Source of the DNA: Zobellia barbeyronii
GTDB taxonomy: Bacteria; Bacteroidota; Bacteroidia; Flavobacteriales; Flavobacteriaceae
Assembly (NCBI RefSeq): GCF_018603515.1
Contig: NZ_JACATN010000003.1
Location: 248,001-312,000 of the forward strand
Direction of reading: 5' to 3'
DNA length: 64,000 nucleotides
In this document: positions 36,881 through 47,700 of the stretch, piece by piece
Layout: the number at the start of each line of letters is the position of its first letter
How positions within the stretch are numbered: position 1 is the stretch's first letter
The notes under the pieces: model-generated
What the model was told of the DNA's origin: nothing
Databases searched by the model: none
The model's input: the letters and a program-made list of their open reading frames with translations, nothing else
Program-made: the position numbers and the translations under genes

Positions 36881-39800
36881 TTAGCTATCTTGGCTTTCTT
36901 GCTGATCTATAAACTCCGTAGGGGTTACATTAAATAGCTCCCGGAACGTTTTACTAAAGTACGCTGTAGAATTAAAGCCGGTCATATAGGATATTTCCTT
37001 AACGGAATACTTATTCGCTTTTAATAGCTCCGAAGCATGCCGTAAACGGACCGTACGCATATAATGACTCGGGTTTTTGCCTGTTAAAGAATTTATTTTT
37101 CTGTACAATTGAGATCTACCGATTCCCAACTCTTTTAGGAGATCCTCCTGTTTAAAATCCATATCGCCAACATTGTCCAAAATAGTTTTTGTGACCTTAT
37201 CCAAAAACACCTCATCAATAGTATTGGTAGTAACTTCACTTGCAGGAAAGATGCCCCCAATTTCAGAGAACCGTTGTCTTATCCTCTTTTTGGTTTCTAG
37301 TAAGTTGTTGATACGAGCAATTAAAACTCTAGTCACAAACGGTTTCGATAAGTAACCATCCGCTCCACTATGGTACCCTTCTACCCTATCATCATCCAAA
37401 CTTTTAGCGGTTAGTAATAATACAGGAATATGACAGGTTTCAAATTCGTTTTTAAGGTTCTTACAAAGCTCAAAACCATCCATTATGGGCATCATAACAT
37501 CACTTATAATCATATCTGGTAAATGTTTTTTAGCCATTTTTAACCCCTTCTCTCCATTCGCGGCCTGCTTTACTTGATAAAACTCCCTAAGGTCATTTAC
37601 TAAATGTGTCCGTAACTCCTTATTGTCTTCTACAACTAGAACTGTTGGGCGGTCTTTATCTCCTGTCTGTTCTTGAAAATCTTTGCTTGTTACCAATTCA
37701 TTGGTCGTAAGCATTTCATACTCCACCGCTTTCATGGAATTAATACGAAACTCGTTCTTAATATTTTCGGTTTCTATGGCTTCCTCATCAAGATTCAAGG
37801 GCAACCTGACTGTAAATTTACTTCCTTTTTTAGATTGACTTTCAACAGATATATCGCCTCCGTGCATTTCAGCTAAAGCTTTACTAAAGTTTAGCCCAAT
37901 GCCCGTTCCTGTTTTTGATGGATCTAAATTATAGAACCTAGAAAAAATGTTTTTCAATTGTATCTTATCCAATCCTCTACCGGTATCTTTCACTATAATT
38001 TCTACATAATCGCCCATCTTCTCTCTGATGAAGAGGACCGAGTCGTATGTTTTCACTTTTTTAGTAATCTTATTTATGGATACTTCAATGGTTCCTTCTG
38101 GCGGAGTGAACTTTATAGCGTTGGAAATTAAGTTGGTTATTATTTTTTCGACTTTGTCCAAATCAAAATGAGCTTGTATTTTCTTTGAATCTGACGTAAA
38201 CGTATAAGTCAGCTCCTTCTGATCTGCCAAGCCTTTAAAGAGCATAAAAATATCCTCAGAAAACTTCACAATGTTTCCTTTTTCCAATTGCAAAGGCATC
38301 ATCCCAACATCCATCTTTCTGTAGTCCAAAAGCTGATTTACCAAATGCAATAACCTTCTGGCGCTACGCTGTATGGTCTGTGCCGAATTCATCATAGGGC
38401 TAGACTCATTAATACTAGAAAGTATCTTATCTACAGGATTTAAGATTAAAGTTAATGGAGTTCTAAACTCATGCGAAACATTTACAAAAAACTGAAGTTT
38501 CATCTGATCTAGCTCGTGCTTTTGACCCTCTCTTACTTTTTGAGTGTAGTAATACATTACCGCCCAAAGAAGAAAACCGCCGGCAATGGCATAAATAAGG
38601 TACATCCACCATGTTTTCCAAAACGGGGGCAAAATCTCTATATTCATCTTTGCAGAACCGGCATTGACCCATTTACCATCCACAGATGCCTTTACTTCAA
38701 AAGTATAGTTACCTGGTTGAAGGTTAGAATGGTTTACCACCCTATTGTTTCCAATATTTACAAAATCATCATCAAGCCCTTGCATTTTATAAGCGTATTG
38801 CACTTGCTCCGGGTTCTCAAAATATAGCGCTACAAATTCAAAGGAGATATAGTTCTCATCGTACTTTAGTTTGATTTCCCCAATGGAATCCAACGCACTG
38901 TTAATCAATACACGCCCACTTATAGAATCGCCTTTAACTACTTTCTTGTTGTTGAGTTTAAAGCTTGTAATTAGCGGTTGCAGTTTTACTTCTGCAGGTA
39001 ATTTTATATTGTCCGGATGAAATATATTAAACCCGTTTAGCCCACCTGCCAAGATTCTACCATCCTTGGTCTTGTCTATTGACTTTGTTTGAAACTCTGC
39101 ACCTTGCAGTCCGTCATGAACATTAAAGTTTCTAATCTCGTTCGTTACCGGATTTAGGAAAGAAAGTCCACTTTTTGAGGTAATCCAAAAATTGTGATTA
39201 TCATCTTCTTGGAGACCAACTACCAAGTTATTAGGAAGGCCATCATGCGAGGAATATGATTTGATTTGTTTTAGGTTCTCATCAAGAACAAAAATCCCTG
39301 AGTCCGTACCCAGCCATATGTTTCCCTTATAATCTTCGGTTATAAAATTTATTCTATTTCCCTCTACTCCTTCTTCATAAACCCTTGCAAAATCTATATC
39401 TTTTGGAGCAAACTCAGTAAGCTTATCTAGCTCAACTATATTCAACCCAAGAGTAGTTCCTATTAATAACCGTTTTTTAGAATCTACATACAAATACAGG
39501 ATAACATTACTAGTTAAACCTATATCCTTTAAGGATGTATTCCTGTAATTGCTAAATACTCCCGTTTTAGGGTCTAAAAGGTTTAGACCATCTGTACGCA
39601 GGCCAATCCAAATTCTTTTTTCAAAATCTTCTAAACCCGCCCACACAGAATTCTGACCTATAGATTTAGGGTTAAATACGTCATTTTCATAACGCTTAAA
39701 AACCTCTTTTTCCGGGTCAAAACTGTTAAGGCCACCGTCTAAAGTACAGATCCAAATTTTACCGTCAGAGGACTCAAACGTATATAAAATTTTATCGGAT

Positions 39801-41050
39801 GATAAGGAGTTTGCATTACCGGGAACATTCTTATAATGCTTGTATGATTCATTCTTTTCATCAAATAGATTAAGGCCTCCATTATAAGCACCCAACCAAA
39901 TTCGCTCTTTTGCGTCTTGTAATACAGACTGTACTATTTTCTCGCTAAGCCCTTCAAGACTATTAGGTTGATGATAATAATGACCAAAGGAATACTTTGA
40001 TGGATCCAATTTACTTACTCCCTTATCATAACTTCCTATCCACAAAATCTCATTCCTGTCCTCGTATATTATAGAGGGTTTATCATTAGCCAGTGAGAAA
40101 GGGTCAAAAAGGTTATTTACAATTTGCTGGGTTATTTTCCCTTGTTTCTTATCATATAAATAAATGCCATGGCCATCTGTTGACAACCAAAAAATACCGT
40201 TATCATCTTGATAGATATTGCTTACCGGAATATGAAAATCTACCAAAGAAAGGTGTTCAAATTCGTTTTTATCTCGAATCCAAAATATCATATCAGATAA
40301 ATCATTTCCTATTAAAAAATCACCATCGCTATCTATAAATACTCTTTTAGGTATATGGTTTAGTTCGTAGGGATTGCCACTATCAATAAATACTCTGTCA
40401 AAATCATCTTTGGACCTATTATATTTATTAAGATATTGCCCGTCTGTGTTAATCCATAATTCATCCTTACTTATCAGTATAGAATTAACGTTGTTGGAAT
40501 CTAAAGACCTATCATTTGTAGCATCGTTTAAATAGTATGAAAACTTTAAGTTATGAAGCGTATCTACATCCGTAAGTTTAATTTTAATAACTCCATTTTC
40601 AGTAGCTACCCAAATATCATTGCCCTTGTCATCATAAACCACATCGTTTATAATCTTTCTAGGGCTACTTGATAAGGATAAGGGGCCATAGAGATCAATA
40701 TGCGTGAATTTGTCAGTTTCCTTATCATAGACATTTAAACCGTTATTGGTTCCCACCCATAGTTTTCCATATCTATCTTCGGCTATCGTATTTATTCTAT
40801 TATTACTTATGGAAGTGGTATCGTTTAAAACCGACCTAAATATTTCAAATTCATAGCCATTATATCTATTGAGTCCGTCAATAGTACCAAACCAAAGAAA
40901 ACCTTCTTTATCCTGAAATATCTCTGAACAAGTGCTGCTAGACAACCCTTCCGGCGTTTCAAAATTCTCAAACTTTAGGGTGTTAAACTGTGCACTCAAT
41001 GTTGTTGAGAGAAGTAGAAGCAATAAATAAATAGGTTTTACAGTAACCAT
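36881..41050 (-). CDS. Hybrid two-component system sensor/regulator (HTCS)
   Basis: About 1389 residues from ATG at 41050, chosen because it puts the signal peptide (YLLLLLLSTTLSAQ) at the N-terminus. Order: periplasmic two-component-propeller repeats (many xIWxGTxxGLN-type units, about 25-720), a Y_Y_Y domain, one membrane helix, HisKA (VNVSHEFRTPLTLILNP), HATPase (NLISNAIKFTPPEG; DTGRGLDKIQLKNIFSRFY), receiver (VLVVEDNKELR; DMIISDVMMPIMDGFE) and an AraC HTH (SVKEISYMTGFNSTAYFSKTF). HTCS proteins bind an oligosaccharide and activate their PUL, so this is the likely master regulator here. A TATATTTG box (41091-41084, minus strand) lies about 34 bp upstream. Confidence 0.95.
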   Translation of the reverse strand: MVTVKPIYLLLLLLSTTLSAQFNTLKFENFETPEGLSSSTCSEIFQDKEGFLWFGTIDGLNRYNGYEFEIFRSVLNDTTSISNNRINTIAEDRYGKLWVGTNNGLNVYDKETDKFTHIDLYGPLSLSSSPRKIINDVVYDDKGNDIWVATENGVIKIKLTDVDTLHNLKFSYYLNDATNDRSLDSNNVNSILISKDELWINTDGQYLNKYNRSKDDFDRVFIDSGNPYELNHIPKRVFIDSDGDFLIGNDLSDMIFWIRDKNEFEHLSLVDFHIPVSNIYQDDNGIFWLSTDGHGIYLYDKKQGKITQQIVNNLFDPFSLANDKPSIIYEDRNEILWIGSYDKGVSKLDPSKYSFGHYYHQPNSLEGLSEKIVQSVLQDAKERIWLGAYNGGLNLFDEKNESYKHYKNVPGNANSLSSDKILYTFESSDGKIWICTLDGGLNSFDPEKEVFKRYENDVFNPKSIGQNSVWAGLEDFEKRIWIGLRTDGLNLLDPKTGVFSNYRNTSLKDIGLTSNVILYLYVDSKKRLLIGTTLGLNIVELDKLTEFAPKDIDFARVYEEGVEGNRINFITEDYKGNIWLGTDSGIFVLDENLKQIKSYSSHDGLPNNLVVGLQEDDNHNFWITSKSGLSFLNPVTNEIRNFNVHDGLQGAEFQTKSIDKTKDGRILAGGLNGFNIFHPDNIKLPAEVKLQPLITSFKLNNKKVVKGDSISGRVLINSALDSIGEIKLKYDENYISFEFVALYFENPEQVQYAYKMQGLDDDFVNIGNNRVVNHSNLQPGNYTFEVKASVDGKWVNAGSAKMNIEILPPFWKTWWMYLIYAIAGGFLLWAVMYYYTQKVREGQKHELDQMKLQFFVNVSHEFRTPLTLILNPVDKILSSINESSPMMNSAQTIQRSARRLLHLVNQLLDYRKMDVGMMPLQLEKGNIVKFSEDIFMLFKGLADQKELTYTFTSDSKKIQAHFDLDKVEKIITNLISNAIKFTPPEGTIEVSINKITKKVKTYDSVLFIREKMGDYVEIIVKDTGRGLDKIQLKNIFSRFYNLDPSKTGTGIGLNFSKALAEMHGGDISVESQSKKGSKFTVRLPLNLDEEAIETENIKNEFRINSMKAVEYEMLTTNELVTSKDFQEQTGDKDRPTVLVVEDNKELRTHLVNDLREFYQVKQAANGEKGLKMAKKHLPDMIISDVMMPIMDGFELCKNLKNEFETCHIPVLLLTAKSLDDDRVEGYHSGADGYLSKPFVTRVLIARINNLLETKKRIRQRFSEIGGIFPASEVTTNTIDEVFLDKVTKTILDNVGDMDFKQEDLLKELGIGRSQLYRKINSLTGKNPSHYMRTVRLRHASELLKANKYSVKEISYMTGFNSTAYFSKTFRELFNVTPTEFIDQQESQDS

Positions 41051-41324
41051 GTACGGATTGGACTTTATCGTGTGCGTAAACAACAAATATAATTTAAGGG
41101 GAAAATCTACGAAAAGATGCACTAGAACCACAGTAAAATCGGGAATAATTTTGAGTGAACGGTAACATTATATTAATATTTAGTGAGAATACGTTAGCAC
41201 CTTACTACTAGATGTAAGAGCAGAAAATTGAATAATTTTCTTTAAATCGGACTTTTTTATCCAATTATTTTTGAAAAATGGTCATAAGGTGACTTTTGTC
41301 ACATTCTAAACCAAAAGTTGCTCC

Positions 41325-41332
41325 TAAATTTG
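41325..41332 (+). promoter_or_regulatory. -7 promoter element four bases before a GTG start
   Basis: TAAATTTG fits the Bacteroidetes/Flavobacterium -7 consensus TAnnTTTG. It ends four bases before the GTG of the next gene, so the transcript probably starts at or near the start codon. The nearest upstream TTG (41296-41298) is further away than usual for a -33 box. Confidence 0.5.
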
Positions 41333-41336
41333 CGGA

Positions 41337-41714
41337 GTGAAACCATCGCAACTACTCATATCAATTCTATTCTTGGCCATAACCCTGGCAAGCAGTTTAA
41401 AAATTGCAGGGACTATTGGTTACTATACTTTGTTCACCGAGAATTTTATTGAAACACTTTGCGAAAATAAGAATACCCCAGAGCTACATTGCGACGGAAA
41501 ATGTGCTCTTTCTCAAATGATGGCACAAGAGAACCCTAACGATAAAGAGCCTATAAATCTTGATATTCTAAAAATTGAAACTGTTCTATTCTTACAGTCC
41601 GTTTATGCTATTGAGTTTCCTTCTGTCTTTGTTTCACACGTTTTTGATGTATCCTATACGGATAACTACTACTTCCGTTTAATGAACCAAATTAAACATC
41701 CTCCCAGAGTTTAA
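41337..41714 (+). CDS. Small membrane/secreted Cys-Met protein linked to copper receptor
   Basis: A 125-residue protein starting at GTG; no ATG exists before the N-terminal hydrophobic segment (about 5-30), which supports this start. It has Cys42, Cys52 and Cys56 (HCDGKC) followed by two Met (61-62), and then a hydrophobic segment around 81-96. Small proteins with a CxGKC motif often precede TonB receptors in Bacteroidetes. The receptor 81 bp downstream carries a copper-binding CxxxM motif, so a metal-chaperone or sensor role is plausible. The function is not established. Confidence 0.65.
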   Translation: MKPSQLLISILFLAITLASSLKIAGTIGYYTLFTENFIETLCENKNTPELHCDGKCALSQMMAQENPNDKEPINLDILKIETVLFLQSVYAIEFPSVFVSHVFDVSYTDNYYFRLMNQIKHPPRV

Positions 41715-41795
41715 AATTATACTTCAACCTCTTATTCCGAAAGCTTTTAGCAGCGTTCGAAAGTATTTACATGTATAATTTTAATTATTCAAATT

Positions 41796-44093
41796 ATGAA
41801 TTTCAAATATCTATTGGCATCCCTACTGTTCACAATTGGTCAACTTAGTATGGCTCAGAATTTTGACGGAAAGGTATTAGATAGCCAAAATAACAGTCCC
41901 CTCCCTCAAGCACATGTTCTTTCTCAAAAAGGCAGTGCCACTTATACCGATGCAAATGGGAATTTTCAACTTTCCATTCCTGAAAAAGGTACTACCGTAA
42001 CCATCTCTTATATGGGTTATAAAACGATACAACAATTTATATCTCCTAATAATACCACAAACCAATTTCTTATGGAGGAAGAACCTTTTGAGGTTCATGG
42101 GGTTATGGTAACCGGTAACGCAAAAATAGACCCTGTATTTGCCGCAGTAACAAATGACTACGTCAAGAAAATAGTGCAACCTAGAAATGTTGCCGACCTA
42201 TTTAACGACCTCAACGGTTTCTCCCTCATTAAACGGGGTAATTATGCAATTGACCCTTCTTTTAGAGCTACCCAATATGAGCAGTTAAATGTACAGTTTG
42301 ATGGCGGCACCAAAGCCATGCACGCCTGTCCAAACCGGATGGACCCTATTACTACACATGTTATTCCTGAAGAAATAGAAAGAATAGAAATCATTAAAGG
42401 CCCTTATACCGTGCGTTACGGGGCTACATTTGGTGGCATCGTTAATTTGGTTACTCAAAAACCTGGAATTGATGACTATGGTATTAGCGGCAGCGTTCAA
42501 GCGGGTTATGAAAGTAACGGAAACTCATTGGTTTCTATGGCACGTTTACAACAGGCTACAGAAAAATATGATGTGGTGGGCAACGTAGGTTTTAGAGATT
42601 TTGGCAACTATGAAGATGGTGATAGCGTTGAAATTCCTTCGTCTTTTAGAAGTTTGGATTACGGATTACGCGTTGGCTATAACTTTACCGAAAACCAGCG
42701 ACTACAAGCACATTGGCGACAATCATACGGAAGAGACGTATTACATGCCGGACTTCCTATGGATACAGAAACGGACGATAGTTCTATCTTTTCTTTGGAT
42801 TATAACTTAAATGGCCTGACTGGTGTACTCAAAGGTTTGGATGCCAAAGTCTATTACAGTTATGTAGATCACTTGATGACCAATGCCCAACGCCCCACTT
42901 TTATGATGGTAGATGCCGTTTCTTCTGTAGATGCGGTTACCGCAGGAGGAAAATTAGAACTGGAGTTTAAACCCTCTGAAAAGCTAACCTTGTTTACTGG
43001 TGTTGATATGCTTCATATTGCTAGGGACGGACAACGTACTAGACTGGTTAAACAAAATGCCATGGGTACCTTGGCTACACCAATGGAATTTACGGATAAG
43101 GTTTGGCAAGATTCTTATATCAATGACTTTGGATTGTTTGTGGAAGGTAAATACCCTATCAGCAACAAAACCATTCTAACGGCTGGTTTGCGATATGATG
43201 GAGTGATATCCGATATAAGAGACCCTGAAGCAGATTTTGCTGCATTATATACGGATTTAGATAAACGTACAGAACATAACATAAGCGGTACGGCATCTAT
43301 CAAATATGCCCTATCTAGTCAGTTTTTAATGGAGGTTGCCTATGGTAGAGGCGTTCGTTCTGCGAATATGGTTGAGCGTTTCATCAATCATTTTAGCGTA
43401 GGGCAAGATTCTTATGAATATATTGGCAACCCTAATCTTGATGCTGAGATCAATAATCAATTCGAGGTTGGTTTTAAAGGAAAAATACCTTTGGAGGCCA
43501 ATGGTTTTGACCAGTTTAATTATGGTAGTTCTTTTTACTATTCTTTCTATGAGAATTATATTGTAGCCGTTATAGACCCCACCCAAAGCCGAAAGTTCAT
43601 GCCCATGCAAGAACCCACAAGCGTAAAAGTTTATAGAAATTTGAACGATGCTTATAAAACAGGATTTGAGGTAAACGCCGGTGTAGACTTTTTAAATAAT
43701 TTTAATTTTACTACGGAGCTGTCTTATGTATACGCTAAGAATAAAGACCTAAACGAATCCTTGCCTCTAGTTCCACCTTTGGTAACTAGATTTAAACTAG
43801 GCTTTGAAAAAGAAAAATTCTGGGCGAATGCCAATTATACCTTAACATCAAAACAAGATAACATTGCTTCTTCTTTTGGAGAAACTGTAACAGATGGTTA
43901 TAATGTTTTGGATATTCGTTTAGGCGTGGTTCCTTTTAAAAATATTACTATAGGAGTTGCCGCTTTAAATGTATTTGATATAACATATAACAACCACTTA
44001 AATTTCTCTTACAACAATCAAACAGATTTTGATAGTGTTCCTATCAATGATCCAGGAAGAAACCTATCAGCTTTTGTTCAGTACAAGTTTTAA
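41796..44093 (+). CDS. TonB-dependent receptor, OprC-like (copper)
   Basis: A 765-residue outer-membrane protein with signal peptide (about 1-20), a carboxypeptidase-regulatory-like domain (GKVLDSQNNSPLPQAHV), a plug and a 22-strand-type barrel ending in FVQYKF. The plug contains ACPNRMDP with Cys178 and Met182, matching the CxxxM copper site described for Pseudomonas OprC, and IIKGPYTVRYGATFGGIVNLVT. This argues for copper uptake rather than glycan import. It has no SusD partner. It follows a Cys/Met-rich small protein and ends at a shared terminator. Confidence 0.85.
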   Translation: MNFKYLLASLLFTIGQLSMAQNFDGKVLDSQNNSPLPQAHVLSQKGSATYTDANGNFQLSIPEKGTTVTISYMGYKTIQQFISPNNTTNQFLMEEEPFEVHGVMVTGNAKIDPVFAAVTNDYVKKIVQPRNVADLFNDLNGFSLIKRGNYAIDPSFRATQYEQLNVQFDGGTKAMHACPNRMDPITTHVIPEEIERIEIIKGPYTVRYGATFGGIVNLVTQKPGIDDYGISGSVQAGYESNGNSLVSMARLQQATEKYDVVGNVGFRDFGNYEDGDSVEIPSSFRSLDYGLRVGYNFTENQRLQAHWRQSYGRDVLHAGLPMDTETDDSSIFSLDYNLNGLTGVLKGLDAKVYYSYVDHLMTNAQRPTFMMVDAVSSVDAVTAGGKLELEFKPSEKLTLFTGVDMLHIARDGQRTRLVKQNAMGTLATPMEFTDKVWQDSYINDFGLFVEGKYPISNKTILTAGLRYDGVISDIRDPEADFAALYTDLDKRTEHNISGTASIKYALSSQFLMEVAYGRGVRSANMVERFINHFSVGQDSYEYIGNPNLDAEINNQFEVGFKGKIPLEANGFDQFNYGSSFYYSFYENYIVAVIDPTQSRKFMPMQEPTSVKVYRNLNDAYKTGFEVNAGVDFLNNFNFTTELSYVYAKNKDLNESLPLVPPLVTRFKLGFEKEKFWANANYTLTSKQDNIASSFGETVTDGYNVLDIRLGVVPFKNITIGVAALNVFDITYNNHLNFSYNNQTDFDSVPINDPGRNLSAFVQYKF

Positions 44094-44107
44094 TCCTATT
44101 CATAAAC

Positions 44108-44147
44108 AAAAATGCCCCGTTAAACATAAAGTTCAATGGGCATTTTT
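44108..44147. terminator. Bidirectional terminator between converging genes
   Basis: AAAAATGCCC (44108-44117) pairs with GGGCATTTTT (44138-44147), a perfect 10-bp stem with A and T tracts at its two ends. It serves the receptor gene on the plus strand and the efflux operon on the minus strand. Confidence 0.85.
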
Positions 44148-44174
44148 ATTTGATATACTCTAAAATTTAGTAGT

Positions 44175-44381
44175 TTAGATACTACAACCTTTCCCTTCTT
44201 TCTTTACGCCTAACTTTACAAGAATAGTTTCTAACAAGCACCACTTTGTAAATGCAGATTGTATAAGGTTTACCCCTATGAACACGGTAAACCACAACCA
44301 GTTTATATTTACATACACGGCCAGAACAACACTTAGCAAAACCATTACACCAACGATAACTCTAAAATATGTATTTAGCAT
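44175..44381 (-). CDS. DUF2892 small membrane protein
   Basis: A 68-residue protein with two membrane helices (YFRVIVGVMVLLSVVLAVYV; WLWFTVFIGVNLIQSAFT) and a Cys near each end of the tail (WCLLETILVKLG, GKGCSI). This is the YgaP-type DUF2892 domain, often next to rhodaneses or metal pumps. It is last in the efflux operon, 18 bp after the DUF3240 gene. A related protein lies at 63556. The function is unknown. Confidence 0.8.
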   Translation of the reverse strand: MLNTYFRVIVGVMVLLSVVLAVYVNINWLWFTVFIGVNLIQSAFTKWCLLETILVKLGVKKEGKGCSI

Positions 44382-44399
44382 TTTGATTGTTTTTTGATA

Positions 44400-44705
44400 T
44401 TAAATAGCCCTTTCAATAGGCACTACAGCTGCCTTTATAGGATTACTAGTTTTCAAGGTTGTATTGAATTCTTTGATCAGTATAAAAAGAGCATCAATTT
44501 TATCCTCTTCAACAAAAGAAAAGAACAAACTAGATTCTACGCCTTCTTTTTCGCTGGGAAACCAACTAGCAGCTCGTAACACTTCGGTATGATTTTTATA
44601 TCCATCAATACCTGAACTGCTAAAACTATCTATTTTCGCTTGTTTAAAGAGTCGCAAGATTTCCTTTTCAAATTCGTGTACGACCGTTACGATTAGTAAT
44701 TTCAT
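44400..44705 (-). CDS. PII-like protein, DUF3240 type
   Basis: A 101-residue cytoplasmic protein with a ferredoxin-like/PII fold pattern (KLLIVTVVHEFEKEILRLFKQAKI at the N-terminus, FFSFVEEDKIDALFILIKEFN in the second half). Similar proteins accompany RND metal efflux pumps. It lies 11 bp after the RND gene, so it may sense a small molecule or metal and modulate the pump. The assignment is from pattern and context; no ligand can be named. Confidence 0.6.
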   Translation of the reverse strand: MKLLIVTVVHEFEKEILRLFKQAKIDSFSSSGIDGYKNHTEVLRAASWFPSEKEGVESSLFFSFVEEDKIDALFILIKEFNTTLKTSNPIKAAVVPIERAI

Positions 44706-44716
44706 CTTTATCTTTT

Positions 44717-47700
44717 TTAGTCTTCTATCTTATCTTCTACTTCTTTCATTTCCGTTTCAGGATAGTTCTTGCGCTCTATTAGATAATAGACCAACGGTAC
44801 CACCAACAAGGTCAATACGGTAGAAACAATAGTCCCGCCCATTAAAGAAATTGCCAAACCTTGAAATATTGGGTCAAATAAAATAACGAAAGCTCCAATA
44901 ACCACCGTTCCCGCAGTTAACAAAATAGGGATTGTACGTACGGCACCAGCTTCAATAGCAGCTTGTTTTATAGGAACACCTTCTTCTAGCCGTAAGTTTA
45001 TAAAATCTATTAACAGTACAGAGTTTCGTACCATAATACCGGCCAAGGCAATCATACCTATAAAAGAGGTTGCAGTAAAAAATGCACCCATTATCCAGTG
45101 TCCTAAAACAATTCCTATTAATGATAAGGGTATGGCCACCATCATGACAATAGGCGCCTTAAAGTTCTGAAACCATCCTACGATCAAAATATAAATTAGA
45201 ATAATAGCTCCTAGAAAGGCAATTCCTAAATCTCTAAATACCTCTAGTGTAATCTGCCATTCCCCATCCCATTTGACGGTATAGTTATCTTCAAATTCAG
45301 GCTGCCCTAAATACATCTCATTAATAGTATACCCTTTTGGCAAGGCTATCTCTTTTAGCTTTTCTTCCATTCCCAAAATGGCATATGCCGGACTCTCTAA
45401 TTCTCCCGCCATATCTGCCATTACATACACCACTCGTTTTTGGTTTTTATGGTTAATGCTCTTTGCACTTATAGTTTCTGTAATATCTACCAAGTCAGCA
45501 ATAGGAACCATAGTACCCTGTTTAGAGATAATTTTTAACTGAGAAATATCAGAAATAGTTGATTTCTCTTTTTCATCCAAAGCCAATACCAAGCCTACTT
45601 GATCAATGGCATTTTCATCGTATAAATTGGTTATGGCCCTATTGGACAATGCCATATTCATGGTGTAAGCAATCTGCTGTGGCGTAACACCATAAAGCAT
45701 TGCTTTTTCTTTATCAATCTCAAATTGATATTCCGTTTGGTCGTCTTCAACCATCCAATCAATATCTACAACATCATCTGTGTTTTTTAGAATATTTTGA
45801 ACACTGTTAGCAACCTTGATCTGCTCGTCATAATCTGGTCCATACACCTCTGCAACAATAGTAGATAACACAGGAGGTCCTGGAGGAACTTCTACCAATT
45901 TTACGTTCGCATTGTACTTGGCCGCAATTTTCTGAATATCCGGTCTAAGCAATCTTGCAATATCATGACTCTGGGCAGAACGCTCCTCTTTATCAATAAG
46001 ATTCACTTGAATATCTGCCATATTGCTACCTCCACGTAAATCATAGTGTCGTACCAAACCGTTAAAAGTAATAGGTGCGGAAGTACCAATATAATTTTGA
46101 TAATTGACCACTTCTGGGCGCGTAGATAAGTACTGAGAAATTTCTTGAGTTACCACCCCAGTACGTTCTAGAGTAGTTCCTTCTGGCATGTCAATCACTA
46201 TTTGAAACTCATTTTTATTATCAAAAGGCAACATTTTCACGGCTACAGATTTCGTGAAAAATAGCATCACAGAGCCTATGAGCAATAAAAAAGTTACGCC
46301 TAAAAACAACCATCGTTTGCTTTTATTTTCAATAAGTGGTCGTTCATATTTATTATAAATTCTATAGATAAAAGTTTCCTCCAAAGGTTTTTGTAGCTTT
46401 ACTACTTCACCTTTCTTATCCTTTTCTCTTAGGAAAACAAAACCTAAATAAGGTGTAATGGTCAAAGCAACAAACAAGGATAAAATCATGGCAATAGAAG
46501 CACCAATAGGCATCGGAGCCATATATGGACCCATTAATCCCGATACGAATGCCATGGGCAATACGGAAGCAATTACGGTAAAAGTTGCCAAAATGGTTGG
46601 GTTACCAACTTCATTAATGGCATACAACGCGGCTTGTTTAAAAGGCAAGCGTTTCATCTTAAAATGCCGGTGCATATTTTCGGCTATAATAATGGAATCA
46701 TCCACTACAATACCGGTAACAAAAACCAAAGCAAAAAGGGTAATTCTGTTCAGCGTATAGTCTAACATGTAATAACTTAACAAGGTCAACGCAAACGTGA
46801 CCGGCACAGATAAAAACACCACTAGACCACCGCGCCAGCCCATAGCCAACATAACTACCAACGTCACGGCAATAATAGAACCAATAAGGTGTAACAGAAG
46901 TTCGGATACTTTATGCGATGCCGTTTCTCCATAGTTTCTGGTAATTTCTACATGAACATCATCGGGGATTAAATTTTCGCGTAAATACTCAACTTTACTA
47001 ATAACAACATCTGCAATTTTCATAGCATCCGCACCTTTTCTTTTCGCTACGGAAATGGTTACGGCAGGGTATTCAGATTTATAATCGGTTACCTTATCAC
47101 TTGCCTGTCCAAAACCTAAGGACACATAACTTTGTGGAATTTCAGGACCATCAATAATGTTCGCAATTTGCTTTAAATAAACGGGTTGGTTCTGTTGCAC
47201 GCCAACTACCAGGTTTTCAACATCGGAAACCGATGCCAAAAAACTACCCGTATTTATCAAAAATTCCGTGTCATTTTTATCAAAACTGCCCGAGCTTAAC
47301 TGCGCATTGTTCGCCTTGATCATTTCAGAAACCGATAAAAAATCCAATCCGCTAGCGGCCAATTTATCCTTATCTAAAACCACGCGCAACTGGCGGTCCT
47401 GATTACCAATTTTATGGGTAACCGCAACATCGTTCACCTTTTTGATTTCACTTTCCAACTCCTGCGCCATTTGGCTTAACTGGTACCCATCGTAATTTTC
47501 GCTCCACAAGGTTAGCCCAAGCATAGGCACATCATCAATAGCCCTGGTTTTCACCAACGGAAACGTTACGCCCTGCGGCATCTCGTCCATATGCTTATTA
47601 ATTTCGTTGTAGAGTTTTACAAATGAGCGCTCAATATCCTCACCCACATAAAACTGAACAATTACCATTCCCTGCTCCTTCATAGACGTAGAATACACAT

